This document shows positions 40,951-49,256 of a stretch of 64,000 bases of DNA, in pieces (the first letter of the stretch is position 1; every line of letters begins with the position of its first letter). The notes under the pieces were generated by a model that did no database searches, was not told where the DNA came from, and worked only from the letters and a program-made list of their open reading frames with translations. A program made the position numbers and the translations under genes. Origin of the DNA: Paraburkholderia edwinii (GTDB lineage Bacteria > Pseudomonadota > Gammaproteobacteria > Burkholderiales > Burkholderiaceae); contig NZ_CP080095.1 in assembly GCF_019428685.1 (NCBI RefSeq), forward strand, positions 1,550,001 to 1,614,000, given 5' to 3'.

Positions 40951-41544
40951 ATGCCGTTTAATTTCCCGATCTTTCTGACGTGGCTGCGGATCGTGCTCAT
41001 TCCCCTCGTCGTGGGCGTGTTTTACCTGCCTAACACCATGATGAGCCTGGAGCACCGCAATCTGGCGGCGATGGTCATTTTCATTCTGGCGGCGCTGACC
41101 GACTGGTTCGACGGCTATCTCGCGCGTAAATGGAACCAGACCTCGGCATTCGGCGCGTTTCTGGATCCGGTCGCCGACAAGCTGATGGTGACCGCGGCGC
41201 TGCTCGTGCTCGTGCAGCTCGCGCGGCTCGATGCGGCGATCGCGCTCGTTATCGTCGGTCGCGAAATCGCGATCTCGGCGCTGCGCGAGTGGATGGCGCA
41301 GATCGGCGCGTCGAAGAGCGTGGCGGTGAATTCGCTCGGCAAGTTCAAGACCGCATGCCAGATGGTTGCGATTCCGATGCTGCTGCTCTATGGTCCCGTG
41401 CCGTTTCCGGGCGGGTTTGTGCTCGACACGCGTGTGTGGGGCGTGTGGCTCATTTATCTCGCCGCGGTGCTGACGATCTGGTCGATGCTGTATTACATGA
41501 AGCTCGCATGGCCGCAGATTCGCGAGCGCGGCGGCGCGGTTTGA
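40951..41544 (+). CDS. pgsA: CDP-diacylglycerol-glycerol-3-phosphate 3-phosphatidyltransferase
   Basis: Integral membrane enzyme that makes phosphatidylglycerol phosphate. The 197-aa protein has the CDP-alcohol phosphotransferase motif DWFDGYLARKWNQTSAFGAF then LDPVADK, and five to six hydrophobic segments. The 202-bp spacer from uvrC holds short TTTTGAGC(T/C)-type repeats (about 40792-40825). Downstream are tRNA genes, as in many Burkholderia (uvrC-pgsA-tRNA). Confidence 0.96.
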   Translation: MPFNFPIFLTWLRIVLIPLVVGVFYLPNTMMSLEHRNLAAMVIFILAALTDWFDGYLARKWNQTSAFGAFLDPVADKLMVTAALLVLVQLARLDAAIALVIVGREIAISALREWMAQIGASKSVAVNSLGKFKTACQMVAIPMLLLYGPVPFPGGFVLDTRVWGVWLIYLAAVLTIWSMLYYMKLAWPQIRERGGAV

Positions 41545-41619
41545 TGTGCTGTTTCACGCAATGTGAATGACCCGTTTGCGGACGCGATAAAACTTGCGTC
41601 AGGCCCGCAGCAAAAAGGG

Positions 41620-41648
41620 TTGACACGTTTCAGTGCTTTATACATAAT
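41620..41648 (+). promoter_or_regulatory. Sigma-70 promoter of the tRNA cluster
   Basis: Perfect -35 TTGACA (41620-41625), 17-bp spacer and CATAAT (41643-41648, one mismatch from TATAAT), about 69 bp before the first tRNA-Gly. Confidence 0.85.
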
Positions 41649-41716
41649 CTCGTTTCTCCGGTGCAGGCGGTTCTGAAAGTGGATGCGCTGGAGTTAATGC
41701 AGGAAGCAAGTGCAGT

Positions 41717-41792
41717 GCGGGAGTAGCTCAGTTGGTAGAGCGCAACCTTGCCAAGGTTGAGGTCGCGAGTTCGAGACTCGTCTCCCGCTCCA
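41717..41792 (+). tRNA. tRNA-Gly(GCC)
   Basis: Full cloverleaf of 76 nt including encoded CCA. Acceptor GCGGGAG/CTCCCGC, anticodon loop TTGCCAA with anticodon GCC, T-arm GCGAG-TTCGAGA-CTCGT, discriminator U before CCA. First gene of the cluster. Confidence 0.97.
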
Positions 41793-41909
41793 GAATTCGA
41801 AGTGACGCTGTGAAGTTTTCGAAGTTTTGTGAGACACGGCGGCGACGCTTCAAGCAGTGCAAAAGTAATACACTGCAAGGCGCTCATTTGAGTGGTTTTG
41901 CAGGATCGC

Positions 41910-41985
41910 GCGGGAGTAGCTCAGTTGGTAGAGCGCAACCTTGCCAAGGTTGAGGTCGCGAGTTCGAGACTCGTCTCCCGCTCCA
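41910..41985 (+). tRNA. tRNA-Gly(GCC), second identical copy
   Basis: Identical in all 76 positions to the copy at 41717. The 117-bp spacer between them has no promoter of its own, so both are probably processed from one transcript. Confidence 0.97.
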
Positions 41986-41990
41986 GCAAT

Positions 41991-42028
41991 AAAGGGAAGC
42001 AAGCTGGGGAAGCGAAGCTTCCCTTTTT
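41991..42028 (+). terminator. Terminator after the tRNA-Gly pair
   Basis: Ten-base-pair stem AAAGGGAAGC/GCTTCCCTTT followed by TTTG. It should separate the tRNA-Gly transcript from tRNA-Cys. Confidence 0.75.
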
Positions 42029-42159
42029 GTTTGGTAGCGCGTGGTTTGGTAGTGTGTTCGGCAGGCTTCCAGCAGGCCAATCAAATTTTCTGCGGACCGT
42101 TGCGTGTGCAACAGCATATGCAAGTTGTGTAACGTGTCCAGGTTCCGCAGTCCGCTTAC

Positions 42160-42233
42160 GGCGCGATAGCAAAGCGGTTATGCAGCGGCCTGCAAAGCCG
42201 TTTAGACCGGTTCGACTCCGGTTCGCGCCTCCA
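42160..42233 (+). tRNA. tRNA-Cys(GCA)
   Basis: Full 74-nt tRNA with encoded CCA: acceptor GGCGCGA/TCGCGCC, anticodon stem GGCCT...GGCC region with anticodon GCA (CTGCAAA loop), T-arm CCGG-TTCGACT-CCGG. Confidence 0.96.
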
Positions 42234-42238
42234 GAAAA

Positions 42239-42285
42239 GAAAAGCCCTGATCCAGTGTGAGCTGAATCGGGGCTTTTCTTTTTTC
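42239..42285 (+). terminator. Terminator after tRNA-Cys
   Basis: GAAAAGCCC...GGGCTTTTC stem extended by TGAT/ATCG, then TTTTTTC. Strong stem and T-run. Confidence 0.85.
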
Positions 42286-42315
42286 TGCGCATCGCGGTTG
42301 CGCGGGGGAACGGGC

Positions 42316-42429
42316 TTGCGATTGCCGGGCCATGCGATTGCCAAGCTGTTATCCGTCGCGGCGGTCGTTGCCGTGTTGTACGGTTGCGTGAGCGCGACGC
42401 GTGCTTATCGCTTCGACGATCGCGCATAA
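42316..42429 (+). CDS. Possible 37-aa small lipoprotein
   Basis: Short frame starting at TTG 42316 with GGGGGA six bases upstream. The translation has a basic start (MRLPGHAIAK), hydrophobic LLSVAAVVAV and the lipobox-like LYGC followed by SATRAYRFDDRA and stop. It would be a lipoprotein of about 15 mature residues. Too short for statistical support, and the start is not ATG; I report it because the hydrophobic segment plus Cys is uncommon in random GC-rich spacer. The remainder of 42234-42539 holds the tRNA terminator and nothing else. Confidence 0.3.
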   Translation: MRLPGHAIAKLLSVAAVVAVLYGCVSATRAYRFDDRA

Positions 42430-42539
42430 ATTGCGCGTCAATGCGCTGCGTACATCAACCGGACGCTCGATCCCGACACGCGATCGCCACGGCATAATCC
42501 TCTGATCCGGCGAGCCGCTTTGCTTCACGCCTCTTTTCG

Positions 42540-43043
42540 ATGAGAACCATGTCCGATCCGCAACGACCCGCTACAAATCAGGCGCCGCACTTCGATTGGC
42601 GCTGGAAAGCCTTCGATGCTCTGACCAACGTCGAGGTCTACGAAATGCTTGCTGCGCGCAGCGCGGTCTTCGTCATGGAACAGAACTGTCTGTACGGCGA
42701 TATCGACGGGCTCGATCTCGATGCGTGGCATCTGCTCGCATACGGTTCCGATGCGCCGGACGCGAAGCTCGCCGGCTACTTGCGCGTGCTATTGCCCGAC
42801 GCTGAAGAAGCGGATATCCGCATCGGCCGCGTGCTGACCACGGCCGGATTTCGCGGCGTCGGGTTAGGCAAGGCGATGCTCGAACGCACGTTGAGCCATA
42901 TCGAGGCGCAGTGGCCGGGCACGCCGATTCGTCTGCATGCGCAGGCGCATTTGCAGGCGTTTTATGGTGCCTACGGATTCGAGCCGATTTCGGAAATACA
43001 CGAAGAAGACGGCATCCCGCACGTCTGGATGCGCTCGGCCTGA
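42540..43043 (+). CDS. GNAT family acetyltransferase (ElaA-like)
   Basis: A 167-aa acetyltransferase. WRWKAFDALTNVEVYEMLAARSAVFVMEQN is the ElaA-type beginning and VLTTAGFRGVGLGKAML the acetyl-CoA-binding motif A; the end is YGAYGFEPISEIHEEDGIPHVWM. Substrate unknown. The first four residues (MRTM) may not be translated, an alternative ATG being three codons later. Divergent neighbours: tRNA cluster upstream, copper genes convergent downstream. Confidence 0.9.
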   Translation: MRTMSDPQRPATNQAPHFDWRWKAFDALTNVEVYEMLAARSAVFVMEQNCLYGDIDGLDLDAWHLLAYGSDAPDAKLAGYLRVLLPDAEEADIRIGRVLTTAGFRGVGLGKAMLERTLSHIEAQWPGTPIRLHAQAHLQAFYGAYGFEPISEIHEEDGIPHVWMRSA

Positions 43044-43175
43044 TTGACGCGATCGTGGCGCGAGAATCCGGCGGAAGCTCTGCGACGTCCGGAACAGTCA
43101 TCCATCGCGGGCATCCGCACCCAGCACGTTCATCGCATGTTCATCACATGCGATTTCGCCAACGCGCGCGAACGG

Positions 43176-43670
43176 TCAATTAGCCTGTGCCGGCGATTTA
43201 ACGGGAAACGCTGTATCGACGGTCTCGCCGTCCGAGAAATGCAGCTTCAGATGCACGGTGTCGCCGGGCGCGATCTTGTGCTTCGCGTCTTCGAGCATCA
43301 CGTGATATCCGCCTGGCGAAATTTGCGCTTCGCCATGCGGCGGCACCGTGAGCTTGTCGACCATCACCATCTTCTGCGTCGAGCCGCTCGATACCGTTTG
43401 ATGCAGCATGGCACTGCCATAGTCGGCGCTCGAGATATCGACGAGGTCGACCGGCTTGTCGCTGTTATTCGCGAGTGTCACGTAGCCGGCGGCGGGCAGG
43501 TTATTCGGCAGCCAGCGGACCCACGCGTTCTTCACGGCGATTGCCTGCGCGGCGCCGGCCGCATAGGCGGGTGCGCCGGCCGCGAACATCAGCGCGAACG
43601 AGAGTGCGACAGTTTGCGTGAACTTCGGCGCGAAGTTAAAGCGATGCATCGGGGAGGTCAGTGGTCTCAT
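43176..43670 (-). CDS. Periplasmic copper chaperone PCu(A)C family
   Basis: Delivers Cu(I) to the CuA/CuB site of cytochrome oxidase. The 165-aa precursor has a signal peptide ending near AGAPAYA-AGAAQ; the copper ligands are in SAMLHQTVSSGSTQKM and the later PGGYHVML (H(M)x10Mx21HxM pattern). The start is uncertain (43670 or the ATG at 43649). It follows the SCO gene on the same strand, 72 bp apart, and the pair is the known oxidase copper-loading set. Confidence 0.88.
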   Translation of the reverse strand: MRPLTSPMHRFNFAPKFTQTVALSFALMFAAGAPAYAAGAAQAIAVKNAWVRWLPNNLPAAGYVTLANNSDKPVDLVDISSADYGSAMLHQTVSSGSTQKMVMVDKLTVPPHGEAQISPGGYHVMLEDAKHKIAPGDTVHLKLHFSDGETVDTAFPVKSPAQAN

Positions 43671-43742
43671 GGTTGTAGGGGCATCGTGGGAACAGAAGGG
43701 CGTCGGCCAAGGTAAATCAGAAGGACGGATCGGCAAAGCGCA

Positions 43743-44453
43743 TCACGAACGAGCCTCAATGATACGGCGCAGATCCTGCGCGATCTGATCAGGCGTGTCC
43801 TGATCCGTCGCGAGCAGCCGCGCATGGCCTTGCGCATCGAAAATATAGACAGCCGAACTGTGCGTCACTTCGTAATTGCCGTTCGGATCGCGCTTTTCCA
43901 TCTGATACGCAATGCGGTAGCGCTGCGCGAGCGATTCGATCTGCGCGTCGCTGCCGGTCAGGCCGCGCGCATGCTGCGCATCGAATGCAGCGACATAGTC
44001 ATGCAGCGCTTGCGGCGTATCGCGCGCCGGGTCGACGGTAATGAACAGAATGCGCACTTGTTGTGCGTCGGGGCCGAGCTTGCCGATGACTTGCATCAAA
44101 CGCGCCATCGTCTCCGGGCAAACATCAGGGCAATGCGTGTAGCCGAAGTAGACGAGCGTCGTGTGACCTTTGAACGAATCGCCGGTGACCGGCTTGCCGT
44201 CATCGCCGGTCAGCGAGAACTGCAGGTCGGGCAAATGGCCTGTCACGTCGGTCAGGTGCCATGGCGCTTCGTCGTGCGAGCAGGCGGTCAGCGCGCCGGT
44301 CGTGCACAGCGCGACCATTAGCACGGCGACGCCGCGAGCGGGTGCGCGCGATGGGCGCAATCTGGACGCCGCGTGCAGCGGTCGCAAAAACGCGCTCAGG
44401 CAGGCCGACAGAAAACGCGTGAACAAAGATCCAGGGAACAAAGGCTTTATCAC
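43743..44453 (-). CDS. SCO1/SenC family copper metallochaperone
   Basis: Membrane-anchored thioredoxin-fold protein that assembles the CuA centre of cytochrome c oxidase. It has a hydrophobic segment with lipobox-like LTACS (VAVLMVALCTTGALTAC), the copper motif GYTHCPDVCPETM (CxxxC) and the distant His in VTHSSAVYIF. The beginning is unclear: GTG at 44453 (236 aa) is chosen; in-frame starts up to 44654 would give 303 aa but with a basic, non-conserved leader. Confidence 0.85.
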   Translation of the reverse strand: MIKPLFPGSLFTRFLSACLSAFLRPLHAASRLRPSRAPARGVAVLMVALCTTGALTACSHDEAPWHLTDVTGHLPDLQFSLTGDDGKPVTGDSFKGHTTLVYFGYTHCPDVCPETMARLMQVIGKLGPDAQQVRILFITVDPARDTPQALHDYVAAFDAQHARGLTGSDAQIESLAQRYRIAYQMEKRDPNGNYEVTHSSAVYIFDAQGHARLLATDQDTPDQIAQDLRRIIEARS

Positions 44454-44881
44454 CGACTCGATTGAAGAAGAGACATCGGAAATGCAGCGGGAACACATTG
44501 GAAGCGCGAGCCGGTACGACGCGTTCGTCACGCTCGTTGAAAACAACATCGACAACAATCCGGCAACAATGCGGTTCGCAGCAGAGGCAGAAACTGTAGC
44601 GCAATTTCCGAAGCCGCGTCGCGCGCGGACCACCTGATGCGGGCTGCGAGGCAATTTGACGCAGCGTTTGAAAGTCGCGTGAAGTCGGATTGTTCCGTTT
44701 TTGACCGGAATTCACATGTGTCCGCAGATGGTCTGCCTATGTCCTCATGTGTCATATGAGACAAATAGCGACGAGGGCCCATTAATTCCCGGCGTCTCGA
44801 TTAATCACCCGATGCGCGGTAAGATGCGCGTTCTTTTCCGGCTGAAAGCAGCTGAAAGCTGCTGAAAGGCAAGACACCCCG
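44454..44881. promoter_or_regulatory. Divergent SCO/otsB spacer with operator-like palindrome
   Basis: 428 bp (less if SCO starts earlier). The part nearer otsB contains CACATGTG (44713-44720), and a 16-bp near-palindrome TGTGTCATATGAGACA at 44748-44763 with two mismatches, in a stretch poorer in GC than its surroundings. This is a likely regulator site for the trehalose genes; no identified regulator. Confidence 0.4.
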
Positions 44882-45634
44882 ATGCAAGCACCTCCCGTAG
44901 CCTTCGCCCCAACCGAATACGCGTTTTTCTTCGACTTCGACGGCACGCTCGTCGAACTCGCGCCGACGCCGGATGGCGTGTTCGTGCCGCCTGACGTTCC
45001 GGCCCTGCTGGCCGAACTGCGTACGCTGACCAACGGCGCGGTCGCGGTCGTGTCGGGTCGCGGCATCGGCAGCATCGACGCGTTTCTCAACCTGCCGGAC
45101 CTGCCGATCGCGGGCCTGCATGGCGCCGAGCGGCGCGACGCGAACGGCGACACGCAGCGCGTCGGTTTCAACGACGACCGGCTGCTGCGCATGGAGCAGG
45201 TGCTTGCGGATGTCGTCAACGAGAACCCGGGCATGCTGCTCGAGATCAAGGGTGCGTCGCTTGCGCTTCACTACCGCAACGCGCCGGACCGCGAGCCGGT
45301 CGCGCGCGCGGCGACCGCGCGGCTCGTTGCCGATTATCCAGGCGCGTATGTGCTGCAACCGGGCAAGATGGTCTACGAGATCAAGCCGAAGGACGTCGAT
45401 AAGGGCCGTGCATTGCGTGCGTTTCTAGACGAGCCGCCCTTCGCGGGCCGCAAGCCCGTGTTCGCCGGCGACGATCTGACCGACGAAAAAGGCTTCGCGG
45501 TCGCCAACGAAACGGGCGGCGTGTCGATCAAGGTCGGCGGCGGCGATACGATCGCGCTCACGCGCCTCGATTCGGTGAGTGCGCTGCATGAATGGCTTGC
45601 GGCGATCGTGGCCGCGGCGCGCGGCGGCGCTTGA
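44882..45634 (+). CDS. otsB: Trehalose-6-phosphate phosphatase OtsB
   Basis: Removes phosphate from trehalose 6-phosphate to make the osmoprotectant trehalose. The 250-aa HAD protein has FFDFDGTLVEL (motif I), VVSGRG (motif II) and VFAGDDLTDEKGF (motif IV). It precedes otsA by 159 bp on the same strand; the spacer begins with a tandem array of 11-bp units. Confidence 0.95.
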   Translation: MQAPPVAFAPTEYAFFFDFDGTLVELAPTPDGVFVPPDVPALLAELRTLTNGAVAVVSGRGIGSIDAFLNLPDLPIAGLHGAERRDANGDTQRVGFNDDRLLRMEQVLADVVNENPGMLLEIKGASLALHYRNAPDREPVARAATARLVADYPGAYVLQPGKMVYEIKPKDVDKGRALRAFLDEPPFAGRKPVFAGDDLTDEKGFAVANETGGVSIKVGGGDTIALTRLDSVSALHEWLAAIVAAARGGA

Positions 45635-45688
45635 AGCGTCGCTCAAGTGCCCATTAAGTGCCCATCAAGCGCCCGTGAAGCGCCTATG
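45634..45688. repeat. Five tandem 11-bp units from the otsB stop codon
   Basis: AAGCGTCGCTC, AAGTGCCCATT, AAGTGCCCATC, AAGCGCCCGTG, AAGCGCCTATG in direct succession, then AAGC. The first unit begins on the last base of the otsB TGA. Confidence 0.88.
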
Positions 45689-45793
45689 AAGCTACGACCA
45701 AAGCGATAAGCCGATGCGCGCTCTTTCCAATTCCATCAGCATGCCGGCGCCCGCATCGGGCCTGCAGTGCCTTCAATCGGGGATTCGCGCGTC

Positions 45794-47260
45794 ATGAGCC
45801 GCCTCATCATCGTATCGAACCGTGTCGCGCCGATTTCCGAGGGCGGGCCCGCGGCGGGCGGCCTCGCGGTCGGCGTCTATGACGCGCTCAAGGAAACCGG
45901 CGGCATGTGGTTCGGCTGGAGCGGCGACGTGCTGGCCGCGGGGCAACCGCAGATCAAGCTCGAGGAACGCGGCCCGGTGACGTTCGCGACGATCGGCCTC
46001 GTACGGCGCGATTACGACCAGTACTACCGCGGCTTTTCGAATGCGACGCTGTGGCCCGCGTTCCACTACCGCGCCGATCTTCTGCAGTACGACCGACACG
46101 ATTTCGAAGGCTACTGCCGCGTCAACACGTGGCTCGCGCAACAGCTCGTGCCGCTGTTACGCGCCGACGATGTGATCTGGGTGCACGATTACCATCTGAT
46201 TCCGTTCGCGCAGGCGTTGCGCGCAGTGGGCGTGACAAACCGCATCGGCTTCTTCCTGCACATTCCGTTTCCCGCATCGCAAGTGCTGCTGGCCGTGCCG
46301 CCGCATCGCGCGCTTGTCGAGGCGCTGTGTTCGTTCGATCTGCTTGGCTTCCAGACCACGCCCGACTTGCGTTCGTTCTGCGATTACATCGTCAACGAAG
46401 CGGGCGGCAGCATCGACGCGCGCCCCGCCGCGGCCGCCGAGCCGGTGCGGATACACGCGTTCGGGCGCACGCTGCGCGCGGCCGCGTATCCGATCGGCGT
46501 CTATCCGGACGAGATCGCCGAACTCGCAAAAGCCGGCGAGCGCGGCAAGCCCGTGCGCACGATGAAGGCGACGCTGCACAAGCGCAAGCTGATCATGAGC
46601 GTCGACCGGCTCGATTACTCGAAGGGTCTCGTCGAGCGTTTCCGCGCGTTCGAGCGGCTGCTCGATCACACGCCGGCGCAGCGCAACAACGTGTCGTTCC
46701 TGCAGATCGCGCCGCCGACGCGCGCCGACATGCATGCGTACCAGGAGATCCGGCTGCAGCTCGAAGGCGAGTCGGGCCGTATCAACGGCCGCTACGCGGA
46801 GCTCGACTGGACGCCGATCCTCTATATTCACCGGCAGTACGAGCGATCCGTGCTCGCGGCGCTGTTTCGCACCGCGCACGTCGGCTACGTGACGCCGCTG
46901 CGCGACGGCATGAACCTCGTCGCAAAGGAATATGTGTCCGCGCAGGATCCTGAGGATCCCGGTGTGCTCGTGCTGTCGCGCTTCGCGGGCGCGGCTCAGG
47001 AACTGACCGGCGCGCTGATCGTGAACCCCGTCGATATCGACGATATGGCCGACGCGCTGGCCGCGGCGCTGGCGATGCCGCTCGCCGAACGGCAGGCGCG
47101 GCACCGGGACATGATGACGCAGTTGCGCGAGAACAATGTGTCGGTGTGGCGCGACAACTTCATGCGCGACTTGCAGCGTGTGGAGCCGGTGGCGCATGTG
47201 ACGGATGGCGATCACGAGGCAGCGCGTCATCGCGAAGAGGGCGCAGGCGTGGCGGGCTGA
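45794..47260 (+). CDS. otsA: Trehalose-6-phosphate synthase OtsA
   Basis: Joins UDP-glucose and glucose 6-phosphate. The 488-aa GT20 protein starts MSRLIIVSNRVAPIS, then WFGWSG, WVHDYHLIPFAQAL, and SVDRLDYSKGLVERFRAFE, RDGMNLVAKEY; the Arg/Lys and Asp residues of these blocks bind substrates. Length normal; the C-terminal 25 residues are variable. ATG at 45794 used, not the in-frame ATG nine codons earlier. Likely co-transcribed with otsB; a terminator follows at 47323. Confidence 0.96.
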   Translation: MSRLIIVSNRVAPISEGGPAAGGLAVGVYDALKETGGMWFGWSGDVLAAGQPQIKLEERGPVTFATIGLVRRDYDQYYRGFSNATLWPAFHYRADLLQYDRHDFEGYCRVNTWLAQQLVPLLRADDVIWVHDYHLIPFAQALRAVGVTNRIGFFLHIPFPASQVLLAVPPHRALVEALCSFDLLGFQTTPDLRSFCDYIVNEAGGSIDARPAAAAEPVRIHAFGRTLRAAAYPIGVYPDEIAELAKAGERGKPVRTMKATLHKRKLIMSVDRLDYSKGLVERFRAFERLLDHTPAQRNNVSFLQIAPPTRADMHAYQEIRLQLEGESGRINGRYAELDWTPILYIHRQYERSVLAALFRTAHVGYVTPLRDGMNLVAKEYVSAQDPEDPGVLVLSRFAGAAQELTGALIVNPVDIDDMADALAAALAMPLAERQARHRDMMTQLRENNVSVWRDNFMRDLQRVEPVAHVTDGDHEAARHREEGAGVAG

Positions 47261-47322
47261 TCCGCAACGCTCACGGGCACACGCACAAGCCCGCGCTCAG
47301 GCACACTGACAAGCGCAAACAG

Positions 47323-47366
47323 AAATGCCGCTCCGAATACGAAATTCGAAGCGGCATTTTTTTAAC
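47323..47366. terminator. Bidirectional terminator between otsA and the ABC exporter
   Basis: Long stem ATGCCGCT...AGCGGCAT extended by CGAAT/ATTCG, with a T-run (TTTTTTT) on plus and A-run-derived Ts on minus. It separates convergent otsA and the ABC gene. Confidence 0.85.
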
Positions 47367-47417
47367 CGCATTTCAACTGAATGCGCCGCCGGCGCACATC
47401 ACGCCACGCGAGATCCG

Positions 47418-49256
47418 TCACGCCACGTGCTGCTCGTCGACCTTCTTGCTGCCGCCGACATGCAGCGTCGTGGTCTTGCCGTATTGCTTCGCGAGCAGAT
47501 CGCGATAGAGGCCCGGACGATTGCGCAGCTCTTCGGGGCTGCCGTCGTCGATGACCTTGCCCGCGCTCATCACGATGATGCGGTCGAAGTTGTGCAGCGT
47601 CGACAGGCGGTGCGCGATCGCTACCACCGTGCGGCCGACCATCAGCCGGTCGAGCGCCTTCTGGATCGCTTCTTCCGACGCGCTGTCGAGCGCGGAGGTC
47701 GCTTCGTCGAGCAGCAGGATCGGCGAGTCTTTCAGAATCGCACGCGCAATCGCGATGCGCTGCCGCTGGCCACCCGAAAGCTTGACGCCGCGGTCGCCGA
47801 CTATCGTGTCGAAACCTTCCGGCATCGCTTCGATAAAGTCGGTGCAGCGCGCATCGCGCGCGGCCGCGAGCACTTCCTCGCGCGACGCCTCGGGCCGGCC
47901 GTACGCGATGTTTTCGTAAACCGTCCGATGCAGCAGCGAAATATCCTGCGGCACGAGCGCGATTGCGTGGCGCAGGCTGTCCTGCGTGATCGCGCCGATA
48001 TCCTGGCCGTCGATCCTGATCTTTCCGCCCTGCGGTTCGTAGAAACGCTGCAGCAGCGCGAGCACGGTCGACTTGCCGGCGCCCGACTTGCCGATCAGGC
48101 CGACGCGCTGGCCCGGCTCGATATTGAGGTCGAAGTGGTCGAGAATAGGCCGGCGCTTCGGATATGCGAACGTGACCTGCTCGAACGTGATGCGGCCGCC
48201 TTGCGGCACGAGCTCGGTTGCATCGTTATGGTCCGGCATGCCGTGCGGCTCGAGCAGCGTCTTGACCGCTTCGGCAAGACGCGCAACGTGTTGGGTGACG
48301 TCGACGAGCGCCACCGCGAGGTCGCGCGTGCCGTGCAGGATCGTGAAGCCGAGCGAGCTGACCAGCACGATGTCACCTGACGTGGCGCGGCCCTGGTCCC
48401 ACAGCCACAGCGCCCAGCCGAGCAGCCCCGCGGAGAGCAACGCGGTGATCACCGCGTGCAGCAGGCGCAGCCGTTCGAGATACAGCAGGCTGTTGCGGCG
48501 CGCGTCCATTTCGGCCTTGACGGTCGAGCCGAAGCGCTTCTGCTCGCGAAAGGTCATACCGAACGCGCGCACGAGCGACATATTGCCGATCACGTCGACC
48601 AGCTCGCCGTCGACGGCCGCCGCCTTGGTCGCGAACGACTGATGGCGCGCGGAGCCGCGGCCGGCGAGCTTGTACAGCACGATCGCGAGAATGGCCGAGC
48701 AGGTGAGCAGGGCGGCGGCCATCAGCGGATTCACCGCGATGATCATCACGATCGCGCCCATCACGGCGATGCAAGGCGGCAGCACGTTCCACGCGGTGGT
48801 GTTCTCGGCCGTGTAGACGGCATTCGACGTCGCGGTGATGCGGCTCGCCAGCGTGCCCGGCTGCTTTTCGGCGTAGTAGGTGGGCGAGTGGCCGCTCAGA
48901 TACTGAAACAGGTCGCGCCGCAGGTCGCCGGTGACGGCCACAAACGTGTGGGCGGCGAACCAGCCGCCGACGCGCCACAGCAGGTTGTCGGCGGCAATCA
49001 GGCCAACGAGGATCGCGAACGCGCCCCAGAGCGGGCCCGGATGGTGCCGGCCCTGGCTCAGGACGTCGATCAGATGTTTGATCGCATACTGCGACGCGAG
49101 CGCACAGCCGACCGCGGCAAACACGCTTGCCAGAACCACCGCATGCGCAAACGGATGGCGGCGGATGAAGCGAAACAGGAACGCAAGCGGCCGCTCCGCA
49201 TAGCTCGAAAGCTTTGCGTTGTGGGCATTACGCTGGGCAATGGTGAGATGTTCCAA
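47418..49256 (-). CDS. ABC exporter, MsbA-type fused permease/ATPase
   Basis: A 612-aa half-transporter: six-helix membrane domain (residues 30-330) followed by an ATPase with Walker A GKSGAGKSTV, Q-loop, signature LSGGQRQRIAIARA, Walker B ILLLDEATSALD and the H-loop (IAHRLST). It resembles MsbA/ABCB exporters (lipid A flippase class), but substrate cannot be assigned. The proposed start is TTG at 49256; no ATG lies between it and the first helix, and the plus-strand spacer contains no better one. Convergent with otsA, head-away from the long spacer at 49257. Confidence 0.88.
   Translation of the reverse strand: MEHLTIAQRNAHNAKLSSYAERPLAFLFRFIRRHPFAHAVVLASVFAAVGCALASQYAIKHLIDVLSQGRHHPGPLWGAFAILVGLIAADNLLWRVGGWFAAHTFVAVTGDLRRDLFQYLSGHSPTYYAEKQPGTLASRITATSNAVYTAENTTAWNVLPPCIAVMGAIVMIIAVNPLMAAALLTCSAILAIVLYKLAGRGSARHQSFATKAAAVDGELVDVIGNMSLVRAFGMTFREQKRFGSTVKAEMDARRNSLLYLERLRLLHAVITALLSAGLLGWALWLWDQGRATSGDIVLVSSLGFTILHGTRDLAVALVDVTQHVARLAEAVKTLLEPHGMPDHNDATELVPQGGRITFEQVTFAYPKRRPILDHFDLNIEPGQRVGLIGKSGAGKSTVLALLQRFYEPQGGKIRIDGQDIGAITQDSLRHAIALVPQDISLLHRTVYENIAYGRPEASREEVLAAARDARCTDFIEAMPEGFDTIVGDRGVKLSGGQRQRIAIARAILKDSPILLLDEATSALDSASEEAIQKALDRLMVGRTVVAIAHRLSTLHNFDRIIVMSAGKVIDDGSPEELRNRPGLYRDLLAKQYGKTTTLHVGGSKKVDEQHVA

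Noticed and set aside
41732..42427. Open frames across the tRNA genes
   Set aside because: They run through structured tRNA sequence on both strands; the same short peptide repeats because the tRNA-Gly genes are identical.
47325..48380. Long plus-strand frames over the ABC exporter
   Set aside because: Shadow of the ABC gene; Walker motifs and membrane helices are on the minus strand.
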